Part shown: positions 51,949-63,231 of the stretch, in pieces
How the letters are laid out: each line of letters begins with the position of its first letter
Position numbering within the stretch: the first letter of the stretch is position 1
Assembly: GCA_031835245.1 (NCBI GenBank)
Contig: JAVKOQ010000126.1
Span: 67,501-131,500, forward strand
Reading direction: 5' to 3'
From: Balamuthia mandrillaris
Taxonomy: Eukaryota > Discosea > Longamoebia > Balamuthiidae
Length of the DNA: 64,000 bases
Translations under genes and position numbers: made by a program
The notes under the pieces: generated by a model
Told to the model about the DNA's origin: nothing
Database searches by the model: none
Seen by the model: the letters and a program-made list of their open reading frames with translations, nothing else

Positions 51949-54174
51949 TTAGAGGAAGAGCTTGAAGATAGGCTCGATGTTGTTGGCGCTGCCTCCGTCC
52001 TCCTCCTCTTGCTTCTCGGGGATGATGGTGACGCTCTGGAGCTGCTGACCCGAGTCGGCGTACTCCTGGGCGCTCTGTCTCCTCATGGGAATGAGGGTGT
52101 GGACCTCCTTCGCCGCGCCGCTGCCACGACGTTTCAGAGGAGCCTGGGCCACTCCGGAGACGATGTGGAAGTACCAGTCCCGCTGCTCATCATCGATGAC
52201 GAGGGGCTGAGCCCGGATGCCAAAGCCGTTGTGGACGGTCTGGCCGTTCTCCCAGTTGGCCGCATCAAAGTCGACCTGACGCCAGTCCCAGTTCTTGGCG
52301 AGGACGCCGGCGCCGGCGGCCGTGTCGGGGATACCTCCTGGAAGGGTGGTCTCGTCAAAGAGAACGATCCTGGAGCCGCGTCCGACCTCTGTCACACCGT
52401 CGATATCCGCGGCGCAGCCAGTGCCCGCACCGGCGATGCTGGGGCTAACGCCAGGGACCATGCTGTAGCAGACAAAGGCCTGCTTGAGGGTGAACTCGAA
52501 GGCCTGCACGTCGGCATCGTCCACAAGGAAACTGTGCCTGACCCAGATGTCCTCGCCGCTGCTGAAGACAGCGGGGTTCATGCCAGTGGGATTGGTGTCG
52601 ACGAGCTGCATGGCGGCCTGGGTCTCAAAGAACTCGATGGCGCTGGGCACGGGGATCTCTCCCAGGTCGGTGTCCGGGTCCTCAGCGGAGATGTCCACGT
52701 AGATGTTGGCCTGGAGGACGTCGCCGCCGGTGGTGGTCCAGGTGAACTCAAACTCGCCGGTGTACTGGGCGTTGAAGTTGGACTCGCCGCCGGCCTGCGG
52801 CTGAGTGAGCTCATCGAAGTCGGCCGTCCAGGTGATGATACAAGGATTGGTGGAGCCGGCGCAGTTGCCGTTGTCACCCACACGGGTCAAGGTGGGTTGC
52901 TCGCTGGCAGCATCGCGAGCGGCCTTGAGGGGGTAGTTGGTGGCGGCGAAGCCGGCCTGGAGGATGTTGGGGCTGTTGACGGGGGTCACTCTGTCCGGGT
53001 CCTGGATGAGAGTTCTAAAGGTGAAGACCAGGCCCTCGTTGCCTCCGCTGTGGGTGACATCAAAGTCCAAGATATTGACCTCAAAGTCCCACTCCTCGGA
53101 GATGACGTCCAGGTCGGTCACAGTCTCGGCAATGCTGAAGGTGAAGGGAAAGACGAAGGTGGTCTTGTAGTAGCCGGCGGCATCGTCGTCCTCATCTCTC
53201 GGGCGGATGACGTTTACGAAGAGGTTGGCGGTGTAGTCCAGGCCGGTGGCAGAGGCGGCGGGGTCAGTATCGCCAGAGTAGGAGCAGTCACCGGCCTCGG
53301 TGTTTCTGACTAGGGCAGAGACGGGGATGCTGCTGGTGAACCTTACGGTGTCGCAGTCTACGGCGGTAACGGCCCACTCAGTGCCGGTGGTGACGTAGGG
53401 CATGTAGTCGGTATTGTCGAGGGCGTCAGGGATGGAGGCATGAACGACGCTGTCATAGTCTGCCTGAGGGGAGGAGAACCACCAGTCGGCAAAGTCAGCC
53501 ACAAAGTTGGCATCATCGTGGTTGCTGCAGGTGCGTCCAGCGCCATCGGCGCTGTCACCGGTGGTGGGAGTAATGTCGAAGTCCCAAAAGTCAATCATGT
53601 AGGAGGATTGGTTACGAATGTAGGCAACGTCCACCTGGAACTGGACCTGGAGGCCGTTCAGAGTGATTGTCACGGAGGGGGCAGGAGGAGCAGAGAAGGA
53701 ACCAGCGCTGCCAAGGTCAGGAATGCCAGAGCAGTCCTGTTGGTCATAGGTATAGATATACACAGTTGCGGCAGTGTCAGACTCATCGTCGGCGTCATCG
53801 GCATCAACAGCCACGTAGGTGAAGCTGCTGACATGCTCTGCAGGGGTGGCTCCTCCAACGAAGCAAGCCTTGCCGTTAGCTACGGTGATTTCGTCGGATG
53901 CCGCCAAGGCAGTGGCTGAACAGGTATTGGTGCCAGCGTCCCAGGCATAGAGCTCGCTGTCACCCTGGATGTTGCCGATGGAGATAATCTTGAACGTATC
54001 AGCGTTGGCGGCATTTGCGTCTTCGGGGTCGACTTGGAAAACAATAACCACAGTGCCAGACCCAGGAGGGAAGGGGTTTTCTACTCGGACGTCCAGAACG
54101 GCAGGAGCCACGGCCAGGGTTTTTGTTAAGTAGAGAGTGAGAAGAAAGGCTACGTAGAACCCTTGATTCTTCAT
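51949..54174 (-). CDS. secreted acidic protein, 741 residues, unknown family
   Basis: Intronless. A signal peptide is evident (FYVAFLLTLYLTKTLAVAPA). The mature protein is Asp/Ala/Thr rich, strongly acidic and beta-strand rich, with alternating hydrophobic strands (TVVIVFQVDPEDANAAN, SVTITLNGLQVQFQVDV, FVFPFTFSIAETVTDLDV, GLVFTFRTLIQDPDRV, DDADVQAFEFTLKQAF) and scattered Cys (about 11). This suggests several tandem beta-sandwich units. A dibasic LKRRGSG near the C-terminus could be a processing site. No transmembrane anchor or GPI-type tail is obvious. Codon use is GC-rich and even, suggesting high expression. It could be a cyst-wall or surface coat protein (inference). The 434-residue antisense frame is a shadow. 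Confidence 0.75.
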   Translation of the reverse strand: MKNQGFYVAFLLTLYLTKTLAVAPAVLDVRVENPFPPGSGTVVIVFQVDPEDANAANADTFKIISIGNIQGDSELYAWDAGTNTCSATALAASDEITVANGKACFVGGATPAEHVSSFTYVAVDADDADDESDTAATVYIYTYDQQDCSGIPDLGSAGSFSAPPAPSVTITLNGLQVQFQVDVAYIRNQSSYMIDFWDFDITPTTGDSADGAGRTCSNHDDANFVADFADWWFSSPQADYDSVVHASIPDALDNTDYMPYVTTGTEWAVTAVDCDTVRFTSSIPVSALVRNTEAGDCSYSGDTDPAASATGLDYTANLFVNVIRPRDEDDDAAGYYKTTFVFPFTFSIAETVTDLDVISEEWDFEVNILDFDVTHSGGNEGLVFTFRTLIQDPDRVTPVNSPNILQAGFAATNYPLKAARDAASEQPTLTRVGDNGNCAGSTNPCIITWTADFDELTQPQAGGESNFNAQYTGEFEFTWTTTGGDVLQANIYVDISAEDPDTDLGEIPVPSAIEFFETQAAMQLVDTNPTGMNPAVFSSGEDIWVRHSFLVDDADVQAFEFTLKQAFVCYSMVPGVSPSIAGAGTGCAADIDGVTEVGRGSRIVLFDETTLPGGIPDTAAGAGVLAKNWDWRQVDFDAANWENGQTVHNGFGIRAQPLVIDDEQRDWYFHIVSGVAQAPLKRRGSGAAKEVHTLIPMRRQSAQEYADSGQQLQSVTIIPEKQEEEDGGSANNIEPIFKLFL

Positions 54175-55186
54175 TTGTGTTTTTGATTGTGAGGTCCTAC
54201 GTTTACTTGTACAGTTTAAGCTGTTTTTTGTGTTTTGTGTTTTGGTAGATGTACGAGAAAGAAAGAGTGGATGTGATTCACTTTTTATATTGGGGCTTGC
54301 TAGCTATATCCAAACGCAGGATCCCAGGTGACTGTGTTCTGGTTAACGCATCACAGAATAGGCCTACTGCGACCCTGTTCCTTTTCGGTATAGCCGCTTC
54401 TTGGAAACATCTGCTTAACGAGGATTGTCCACAGCGGAAGAACGCTGACCGCAGGTCGCCCGTTTCCTTGCTTTAAGGGCTCGTAACCTGAGATCCTGTC
54501 GTTGAGCCAAAGTTCAAGCCTCGGGGAAGAAGACCAAAACATAAAGAAAGGGAAGGATCGACGCACAGGCTCTACCGATCAGCCTAGTTTACTGAAACGA
54601 CGTCCACGTTTTCCTTTCAAAGAGATGTCGACAGGTTATTTTTCCGCTAACAATCCAGTTGCTGCGACATGACAAGAAACATCTTTAACCCAATTTTGTC
54701 TTAGCTTCGCAGACACTTACCCAGTTGCTGGTCCCCTCTTATGTACCTTTAATCGAGAGGACGGGATCTAACCGGTCTCTGGAAGGGACCACACGAGCAT
54801 CCGCTGAGGAAAGGCTTTCCTTCTGGAGAAGGGTGGAGGGCAGCGCACCTTTCGGAACCGGTTTTTGCTAGCCCCCAAGTATTTTTTTCGTGCGCTCCTT
54901 CTCTCCTCTCGTGGTCCCGTTCTCCTACTCACAGTGCAGAGACACCGGACCGCCCCTCCCTTTTTCCCTGAGGTTGTCGTCTAACTTTCTGTTTTCCTCC
55001 AAAGAAGAAAGTTAAGCACGAATGTTTTGGTATCCTTCATCCCTGCACCCCCCCCCCCCTCCTTACTCTGTAGCATCACTCTCGCCACCTGTTGTTCATG
55101 CGAGCCTCAACATGATTAAAATAAATATTATTCTTCCATTGAATTCATTTCTTTCTTTTTTTTCATCGCAATTCAACAAAAAAAAA
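54175..55186. other. 1-kb intergenic stretch between divergent genes
   Basis: Divergent promoter space between the secreted protein and WW-PRMT genes. It holds a 75-codon plus frame (54249-54476, MYEKERVDVIHFLYWGLLAI) that shows no family signal. 54480-54880 is mixed, with no coding bias; 55050-55062 is a C-run. I see no tRNA or snRNA core motif in it. Confidence 0.4.
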
Positions 55187-55874
55187 ATGAAGAAAGAGGA
55201 GAATAGCAACGGTGCCACCGCGGCGGAGGCATGCACCGGCGCAGGCACACATGCGGAGGAGAGTCCTGGCGGCAGCGCCGCCGGAACGCACAACGATTGG
55301 AGTGTTCATCAAACGGCGGAGGGCCACACTTATTATTACCACCACCCCACGAAACGGTCCACTTGGAGCATGCCCCATGTACCCCCCTTTGCTTCTCTCT
55401 CCTTTGCCTTTGTTCGTACTCTCACACAACGGCTCTCCTCTCTTTTGTTTGTTTCCTCCTTTTTTGATCTTCTCTTTGTCATCCTCTTCAACGTTCTCTG
55501 CTCTTTGTCGCTCTCTTCGTTGTTCTCTTCTTTTTTTTTGCAAAGGAACTGGGGGTAGGTTACGGAGAGCAAGAAGAGTTGGAAGCGGAGGACCTGCAGC
55601 GGTACGCAGAGGAGCAAGGCTTCGACCCTTGGGAAGATGAACAGTACTTTGGTTCCTATGCTGACCTGGTTTGTGTGGTCCACCTTCTACCCCATCACAG
55701 CAATTTAATGTCGCGTTTCTTTTTGCACAGCAACTGCAAGAAGGAATGATCAAGGATAAGCCCCGCTCCGAAGGCTACCTGCAGGCCATGTTACAACACC
55801 CTTCCGACTTTGTGAACAAAGTCGTGCTTGATGTTGGCTGTGGTTTGTACTTCCCTTCTCTCATCTTCTCGTTC

Positions 55875-55914
<40 letters not shown>

Positions 55915-55960
55915 GTCGTTCTCTTCTCTCTACTCCTACTCTCTACTCTCTTTTCTCTTT

Positions 55961-55997
<37 letters not shown>

Positions 55998-57453
55998 TTC
56001 TCTCTCGTTGCCTCACAGAAGATCACGTTAGGAACTGGGCTATTGAGCTTTTTTGCTGCGAAGGCGGGAGCAAAGAAAGGTATCTCTTTTTCTCCCTTTC
56101 GCTTCGCTTCGCTTTCTCTATCATAGCTGAGTGATGCCTGTGGATGGCGACAATATGCAGTGTATGCGGTGGAAGGCAGTCCTTTGGCGCACTTTACAAA
56201 GCAAACAGTAACGGAAAATGGGTTGGATGAGGTTATATCGGTCATTCATGGCAAAATAGAAGATGTGGTATTGCCAGAGAAGGTGGATGTGTTGGTATCT
56301 GAATGGATGGGCAGTCTCCTTGTGTTTGTGAGTTGCTTTTATTTTTTTGCGAGAAGAGATCCTTTGCACGTTGTTAATCATGCTTTTCCTTGTCTGCAAG
56401 GAATCGATGATAGAATCTGTTCTCTATGCTCGTGACAAGTGGCTCAAGCCTGTAAGTCTCTTCCTTCTTTGTTTCTTTCTTTCTTCTGTTTCTCTGTTCT
56501 CTCTCTTCCCTTTCTTTTGAAAAGACATCCATACGAAAGTACTGAACCCCACATTCTTAGGATGGAGTGATGTACCCGAGTAAGGCCATTATGTGGATAT
56601 CTCCAATAGAACAAAAAGAACTTTGGCACAGTAAAGTTAATTATTGGAAAGATGTTTACGGTGTAAACATGTCTGCTATGATGTATGCCTATTACATTCA
56701 CCTGAAATTAGAATGGAGCGTCTAACTGTTGTTAACAACAAAAGTGAATATGCTAAACAGTGTTACTTTGCTAAACCCTTGTTCGATCGGACGGTAGCAC
56801 CAGAGGACCTCCTCTTGACATCTATTGATGATGCCATCCAGTTAGCTTCGTTCGATATGGCCACTTTGTCCGTACAAGACCTAGAGGTATTTCTTTGCTC
56901 TGTTCGCTTCTCTTTATTTTTCTTATGACGTTTTTTAATGCAGGAAATAAGTACCAATTTCACTATTCGCGTGCCATCCAAAAGTACGTCCTCTTTCTCT
57001 GTTCGGCTTGGTATTTGCTGCCTGTTCTGATGCAACGTTCTTGCAGGATGCTTACATGGCTTTGTGGCTTGGTTTGATGTTGTTTTCGACAGTAGCAATA
57101 GTGAGGAACAATCCATCTTGCTCTCCACGTCTCCATACCACACGTAAGCGTTCTGTTCTTTCTTTCTTTCTTTTTTTTTTTTGAGATTGTGTATCTGATT
57201 TTGTTTTGTTTTTAAACTCAGACCAACGCATTGGAGACAGGAGCTATTCATCATGGATGAGGAGATACAGCTAAACGAATCGGAGACAACCCTTTCAGGC
57301 ACGTTCACTATCACTCGCAACGCCTATTGGCGGAGACACTTCAACATCGACATTTCTTTCTCTCTCTCGACTGTTGAGGATGGAACAGAAGAACGCTCCT
57401 TCTTTAAAAGCTTTCCTAGGTGGCGACAAAAGACAGACGTGCGTTCTAGCTAA
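55187..57453 (+). CDS. protein arginine methyltransferase with N-terminal WW domain
   Basis: About ten exons from ATG 55187. A WW domain lies at residues about 36-63 ([20 protein letters not shown] then RSTWSMP). The PRMT core follows: [40 protein letters not shown] (SAM motif I, split by an intron in the Gly codon), [37 protein letters not shown] (double-E loop), [33 protein letters not shown] and the THW loop in PTHWRQELF. It uses SAM to methylate protein arginines, most likely type I by the motif set; the product type cannot be proved. WW domains bind Pro-rich motifs. An N-terminal WW in place of the SH3 of PRMT2 is unusual. Two introns hold TC repeats. The stop is 19 nt from that of the Munc13-like gene. 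Confidence 0.9.
55879..55993 (+). repeat. paired (TC)n microsatellites in PRMT intron
   Basis: Two TC tracts (55879-55911 and 55963-55993) in one intron, both CT on the sense strand. The second ends about 35 nt before the acceptor near 56030. Confidence 0.92.
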
Positions 57454-57472
57454 ATCGAACGCCAAGTTTTAC

Positions 57473-60400
57473 TTATACATATTTCGTCTCCTTTTTATGG
57501 TGTTGTTCTTTCACGAAAGCGGTTGCGGTGTTATCCTTTCTTTGTTCCAACAAACGAAGCAGATAAGCGGATAGTTGCCGCGTTTGGGATGGTCTTGAAA
57601 CCAACGACGTTGGCTGTTTTGTCTGCAGAGAAAAGTCTTTAGCAAGGAGTAAAGGAAGAGGAGAGAAGAGAGGCGAAGAGACCTGTTCCAACTCGAGATG
57701 ATGAAGATAAAAGGAGATGACTTCATCAGATGGGCGCTGGTAGGCGTTCAGAAGAGTTTCCAAGAAGAAAGCGTCGTTATCAAGAAGAGAACGAGCGACG
57801 CCTTCTCCTTCCGCGTCAAAGTAAAACACAAGACACGAAACGCATTCCTGTAAGAGAAGCGCTTGCGAAGTGGACAAGCTGCGCTCATGTTTAGCCGGTA
57901 GCAGCATGTCTTGCAGAAGGTCCTCCACCAGCTCGTTCCAGAGGCGAGACAAGAGGTTGGCGAACAGGTCGTAGTAGAGATGGTCCGTAAGGAAGCCCAT
58001 CTCCTCGTCTATGTAGTCAAAAAGAGGAGCGAGCTGGTCGGGCACGGATGGTGAATGCGTTTGGCTCTCTGGTTGTTGTTTGTTGGAGGGAGAGAGTGCA
58101 CCTCCTCGGGTGAAAAGCTGTTTGAGCTTTTGTTTGGTGGTTTTGTGTGCTGTAAGCAGATTGTGAAGTTCTTGTATAATAACATACTTGACCTGTAAGA
58201 TGAGGTCAGTCGAGGTGATATGATAGAGAATTGAGCGATGAACTAGTAAAAAACGTACTCCTTTTCCGATGAGCTCCAGCCCTTCCTCCAAGCTTTCTGT
58301 GATTAACTCACTAACCTCATTCAGAGCTTCTACCACTGTTTCAATGATATCCTGTGTGATGACTTGGGTGCGTTGCTTTGACAGCTTGTTCACTTTTCTC
58401 ATTTCTTCCCTTGTGTTGAGCTGTTGCGTGTAGAATTCCAACAAAGCTTCCCTAAACTGAAGCAAATGTGTCTTGCATGAGTGAAGGTTATTCAAGCGGA
58501 TGCAAACACGTTTGCTGAGGGCGAATGTGAAGTTGGCAGCTTTGCTCTTTCCTCCTTTGGCGCAGTCCTTCTTGAACTTCCACAAGAACAGGAGCTTGTC
58601 ATTCTTCCATGCCTTCCACCATTCCTTCTCCGCTTCGTTTTCTTCTTTGCTGCGATTTAGGTGGGCAGGAGCCGGTCTATAACTGTGGCGAATTTTGTTC
58701 TTGTGGTCGTAATGCAGTTTGCCCTTCTCTTCCAATTCTTTCTCCATCTCTTCTTCTCTGATGTGCACGTTCTTCAGGTCAGCTTCCATGCTTTCAAGGA
58801 TCTGACGGGTGTACAATCGCACAGACTTACATACCGTCTTTGTAAAACGGGTTAGCAAGAATGAAGAAGGACGAGACGAGCTAACAAACCATTGTGAAAG
58901 GCACTAATATCTCCTCTACTCCAAATTCAGGTGACTTTCCAGTCCGTTGCAAGATGCTTGTAATGATCGGAGAATCATGTGGGATCACATCGTTCTCTTC
59001 CCACTTGAGTTTAACCAAAAACTCTAGGCCTTGCATGTAAGCTGTGAACATATCCACCAAAGAAGATGAGTACAGAGCAGTTTCTGTGAGCGGCTCCCAC
59101 TGATTTAAGCGAACGATACATATACATTGATCAGAAACTTTCCTTCTTTTCTTCAACAAACGAAACAAACTCTATTATCAACGTACATTATCTAATTGAC
59201 AAGCCTGTATACACCATTCACTTAGCTTTTGCTCCAGCCTTTGCAGCCATACGCGCATATACGGAAGCATTAACACGTTCAATGGCACAACTTCCAGCAT
59301 TCTAAGCATGAAACAGTGAGAAACAGACTACGTTAAGCAGGATACCATTTAAGAGAAAGGGCGAAAGAGAAGGGACATACCGCACACCGGCCTTTTCTTC
59401 GAAAAAGGAAGCACATTCCTTTAGCTTGAAGTATAGCTCGAATATCTCCGTTTCTGGTCTGATGTCAGCCTGTTTTGCTTCATTTGTGCAGCAGGATCCA
59501 AAGAAGATTTGCAGTTTCTTTCTAAGAGCTTTGGTGTAAAGTTGAGCAGAAAGCATCGTCATATTGATACCGCTGCTACTCAATTTAAAGGAAAGCTGGT
59601 CAGGGAGAACTATGCATAAGAAGAATGAAGAAATTCTCATACTTACTTTGCGAACTCATCTTGATAATACAATATGTCTTCCTTCACCTCCTTCATGATG
59701 TCATCGCATACAGCAACCAGCTGTAACGGCGAATAGTATTCCAGCTCAATCAGCTGAGCAGAGGGTGGAGCATGTTTCAACAAGAGACGTTGGAAAGTGT
59801 TCTTTATGTATTGCTTGAGCAAGCCCGCTACAATATCTTCCATGTCTTTTGAATCCTCAAAAGATGGAGATCGGTACTCCCTAACGCGAGAAATGATGTC
59901 GAGAAGAGCGCTGATACACCCTTTCGGTTCGTTCTCTGGGAATGCAGCCTTATAGTGTGTTATATACTGACAAGCGATGGTGTGCAGACGATCCGAGAAT
60001 CTGCACAAAAGTTTCCTCTGCATTTGCAAAACGTCTAAGCGAGAGCAGCGAGACCACAAGGAGAGAGAGAGAGAGAAGGGAAAAGAATGAAACCTCGTAA
60101 AGAGTCAAACTGATGCGATCTTGGCCGTAAAGGCAGATATGAAGCTGTGCAACAACTTCACTGATATGTACGATGTGTTCAGTATGAACGTAAGTAACCA
60201 AAGCTGCAAGGTAGCTGCACCAAAAAACGTGTGAGACATCATCTCTCCATGCAACGACTCACTTACGTACACAAGGTAAGTATATGCTTCCAAGATTCCA
60301 TGCCGACAAGCATATTCTTTTAAGATGTAACACGACGTTTTGGAGAGACGACGCAAACCAAACTCGAGGTCAATAGATGTAGATCCTTCCGATGTTGATG

Positions 60401-60846
60401 GCTCCTGTTTTTCTTTCTCCTTTAGCTTCTCGGATGCGCTTTGCTTAAGTGAGCGCTCCGCCAGCGTGGTTAACATAGGACAAGTGGCTAGGGCGCTGAA
60501 CTTGTTTTCTTGGCGTAACAACCGAAGAAGCAACAAACGGTACAGCTTATGGTAATTGCGTGAAGGTTCGTTGGTTTGTTGTTGTGATTGCTGTTGTAGC
60601 GCTACTGACGACGAGGAGGGCGAAGACTTGGATCTTGGAGATAATGGTCCAAAGACGTGTTTTTTCTGTTTTTGTTGTTTGGCCAAAGTGGATGGATAGG
60701 GCATGTACTCCACCCAAAGTTGAATCTTCAAAGCCCCTTTGGAGGTCTGACCAAGCTCATGCCAAGAATAAGTATTCGCTCCGTTATCCCCTATCCTGTA
60801 CAGCAACTCCGGCTAAGAACAAGCATTAATATGTCCGTATTAGCGT

Positions 60847-60887
<41 letters not shown>

Positions 60888-61104
60888 GAGGGAGAGGGAG
60901 AGGGGGAGGGAGGGGAGAGAGAGAGAGAGAGTTACAGATAAAACAAGCGAGCCAAGCTTTGTGTCCACTGCAAAGGGATCGTGGCTAAAAAGCTGCGTTT
61001 AAATATTAAAAAATGGACCTACAATGATGATACATATCTTAAAGTGCCCATTGGGAAATCATCTTACCTCCAATTTTAGATCTTTATCAAGGTCGTAAAC
61101 GTTG

Positions 61105-61139
<35 letters not shown>

Positions 61140-62674
61140 GAGTACTATAAAGGACAAAAGCGTCGCAGAACGTACAATGTAAACTCTTCATCCCAATTAG
61201 GAGACTCGGTCTTGTCTAACGTACGAGAACGACTCGTCTTTTTGTCATAGGAAAAAAAACAGTAGCAGCCACTGCTCTTTTCCAAGTTTTTAAGTTCAGT
61301 CACACGAACATAAAGCTTTCCTCTAGCGCCACTTTTCTCTTTTTTCCAATAGCCAAGCATATACTTGGTATTGAAGAGGAAGATGTCAACCTATATAGGT
61401 CTCCCTTGTATAGCTTTTGTAGATAAAAGAAAAAATTTAAGTTTAATAGAAGGGCTACCTTGTATGCTGATGCATGTTTTTCACGTTCTGATCTGGCTGT
61501 AGACAAGGCTGAAGATAGATGCTTCACCTCTTCCTCTTCATCTCTTCGCCAATGATTATAACTGCTGAGGTGCTGCTCATAACAGCATCAGCTGTCCGAT
61601 GGAGAAAAGACTAGGACAAAAAGGAAGAACAAACCTGAAACGAAGACTGATTGTAGAATGGATGCGCAGGAACTACACTCAACCGCTTTTGTAGCTCTGC
61701 CTCTATAAACTAGAGAAGGAGATGAGATACAAAACCAAAGAGCAAGAACAACGATACTCTACCAAAGAGTCCTTCAACACCTGCACCCGAGTAAAAATAC
61801 GATGATGGACGGCAGAGTCGAGCTGAAAGGCTTCCTTCAATAACTTGGTCCCTTCGGTGGATCTCATATCCACCAAAACAAAGTTGAGCAGCGCGTTAAA
61901 CCGCTCCACCAACGGAGACACGTTCAACATGCCCTTAAGTTGCTTCAACAACTTCTTCTCCGGCTGGTCCTTTCCTTTCTCCTTCTCATTTGCTTTGCCT
62001 TCCTTTTGGGCCACCAGATCTTCCCAGTAAGACCGCAACTGACGTGTAGTCACTCGATCCAGAGTAGCTGTTCGCATGCACTCCTCCACAAAGGCTGGAT
62101 AGGCAGAGAGACAGGTCTCGAACATGGCATCATTCTCTTCGGCGTCTTTCTTTTTTTTCTTCTCTTTCTTTTTGTGCGAGTCTTTCTTCTTCTTCTTGTC
62201 CTGCCTCTTTGCTTTCTTGCCGTCCTGTCCTTCTTCAGATCTTTGATCTGCATTCAATTGCGAGTGCTGCTGTTGCTGTTGTTGGAAGTAGTCAGTTATC
62301 AGCTGACAGATCTGCCTCACGTCCTGTCTGCTAAATGCTCTCTTGCTTCCGCTGTAGTTGTTTTTGTCGTGGTGGTCATCCTCGCCCTCTTCGTCCTTAC
62401 TATTGCTTCTCGTCCAGTAACGAATCTCCCCGCGGGAAGTGTTTTTGCCAAAGTCGAAGAAGGACCACAGACAATGCAAAGCAGCCTCGTAGACGGTTTC
62501 TTCCTCTTCCTGCTCCCAACTATCGTACTCTAACGCGTCGACTTCTTCTTGTGGTGCACCACCTTTTGGTGAGCGCGGTGGCGGTTGCTGTTGTTTTTGA
62601 ACTACAAAGCGGTTTGCTTTTGCTTTGTCTTGGTTAAGTTGGGAGTCTATTCTGGGTTGTCGGTTGAGGGCCAC
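57473..62674 (-). CDS. Munc13/BAP3-like protein with C2 and MUN-type domains
   Basis: Some fifteen exons. The start at 62674 (MALNRQPRIDSQLNQDKAKA) leads to a region with poly-Gln and Lys-rich runs and helices (ETVYEAALHCLWSFFDFG, VEECMRTATLDRVTTRQLRS, LVERFNALLNFVLVDMRS). A C2 domain follows: GKLYVRVTELKNLEKSSGCY, KTSRSRTLDKTESPNWDEEF, DPFAVDTKLGSLVLSV and GALKIQLWVEYMPYP. The rest is the helical MUN/MHD-type rod: KTSCYILKEYACRHGILEAY, LELEYYSPLQLVAVCDDIMK-like (ELEYYSPLQLVAVCDDI), INMTMLSAQLYTKALRKKLQ, LYSSSLVDMFTAYMQGLEFL, VVEALNEVSELITESLEEGL and YDLFANLLSRLWNELVEDLL. Munc13/BAP3 proteins prime SNARE-dependent vesicle fusion; here secretion or contractile vacuole traffic is plausible (inference). 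A second C2 at the C-terminus, usual in animals, is not seen. Confidence 0.8.
60850..60932 (-). repeat. (GA)n/(GGGA)n microsatellite in Munc13-like intron
   Basis: GA units then GGGA units on the plus strand; CT-rich on the sense strand. A further GA tract lies at 61110-61138 in the next intron, and a short one at 60061-60075. Confidence 0.9.
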
Positions 62675-63231
62675 TTCGGTGGAGGCCAGCAGAAGGCCTA
62701 CCGGATTGGTTTGTATGCGTGCTCTATTCTTGGCCGCTTCCCTGCATGTTCATATTTACTCTTGTTGGGTCGCTATAGCACAAAGAGAAAGAGAAAAGAA
62801 AAAACACCAACACACCATAAAGAGTCTTTATGGGCCAACTCTTGAATTGTAAATTTGGAGGGAGGGTCAGCTGCTGCGCATCGCTGCTTGTTCACGCGCA
62901 AGGTTTTGGCGGCGGTGGACCCCGTCGCAGAAGGATTCATCCTTAAGGTTGTGTTCTCTTCGTCGCAGGCCTTTTCGCTTGCTTCTTCGCATTACCAGCA
63001 CACGTCACACCAGAAGATGACATCATCCATTATAATTTAGGAAACTGGTATCATTAACATATCCATTTAAAGAAAAATTTAATCATATGGTTATGATTAT
63101 GGACCATTGGTTGTTAATCAACATCTACACACCAAACGCACAAACTGGTTTGAATCTGTTCCAGTTCTCTCAATTAGGATACAAAAAAGAAAGGACGAAG
63201 AGAAGAGTCCCCTCTCTCTTGACGAGAAACG
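62675..63231. other. intergenic stretch between divergent genes
   Basis: 557 bp between the starts of the Munc13-like (minus) and Ras-like (plus) genes. It contains short plus frames of 60-86 codons without family signal, and AT-rich sequence near 63040-63100. I see no tRNA, repeat or TGACGAC motif in it. Confidence 0.5.

Noticed and set aside
52009-53313. 434-codon open frame on the plus strand
   Set aside because: Antisense shadow of the secreted protein gene; composition is repetitive Gly/Val/Leu without motifs.
54480-54900. A structural or spliceosomal RNA in the gap before the PRMT gene
   Set aside because: No U-snRNA, SRP or RNase P core motifs were recognised.
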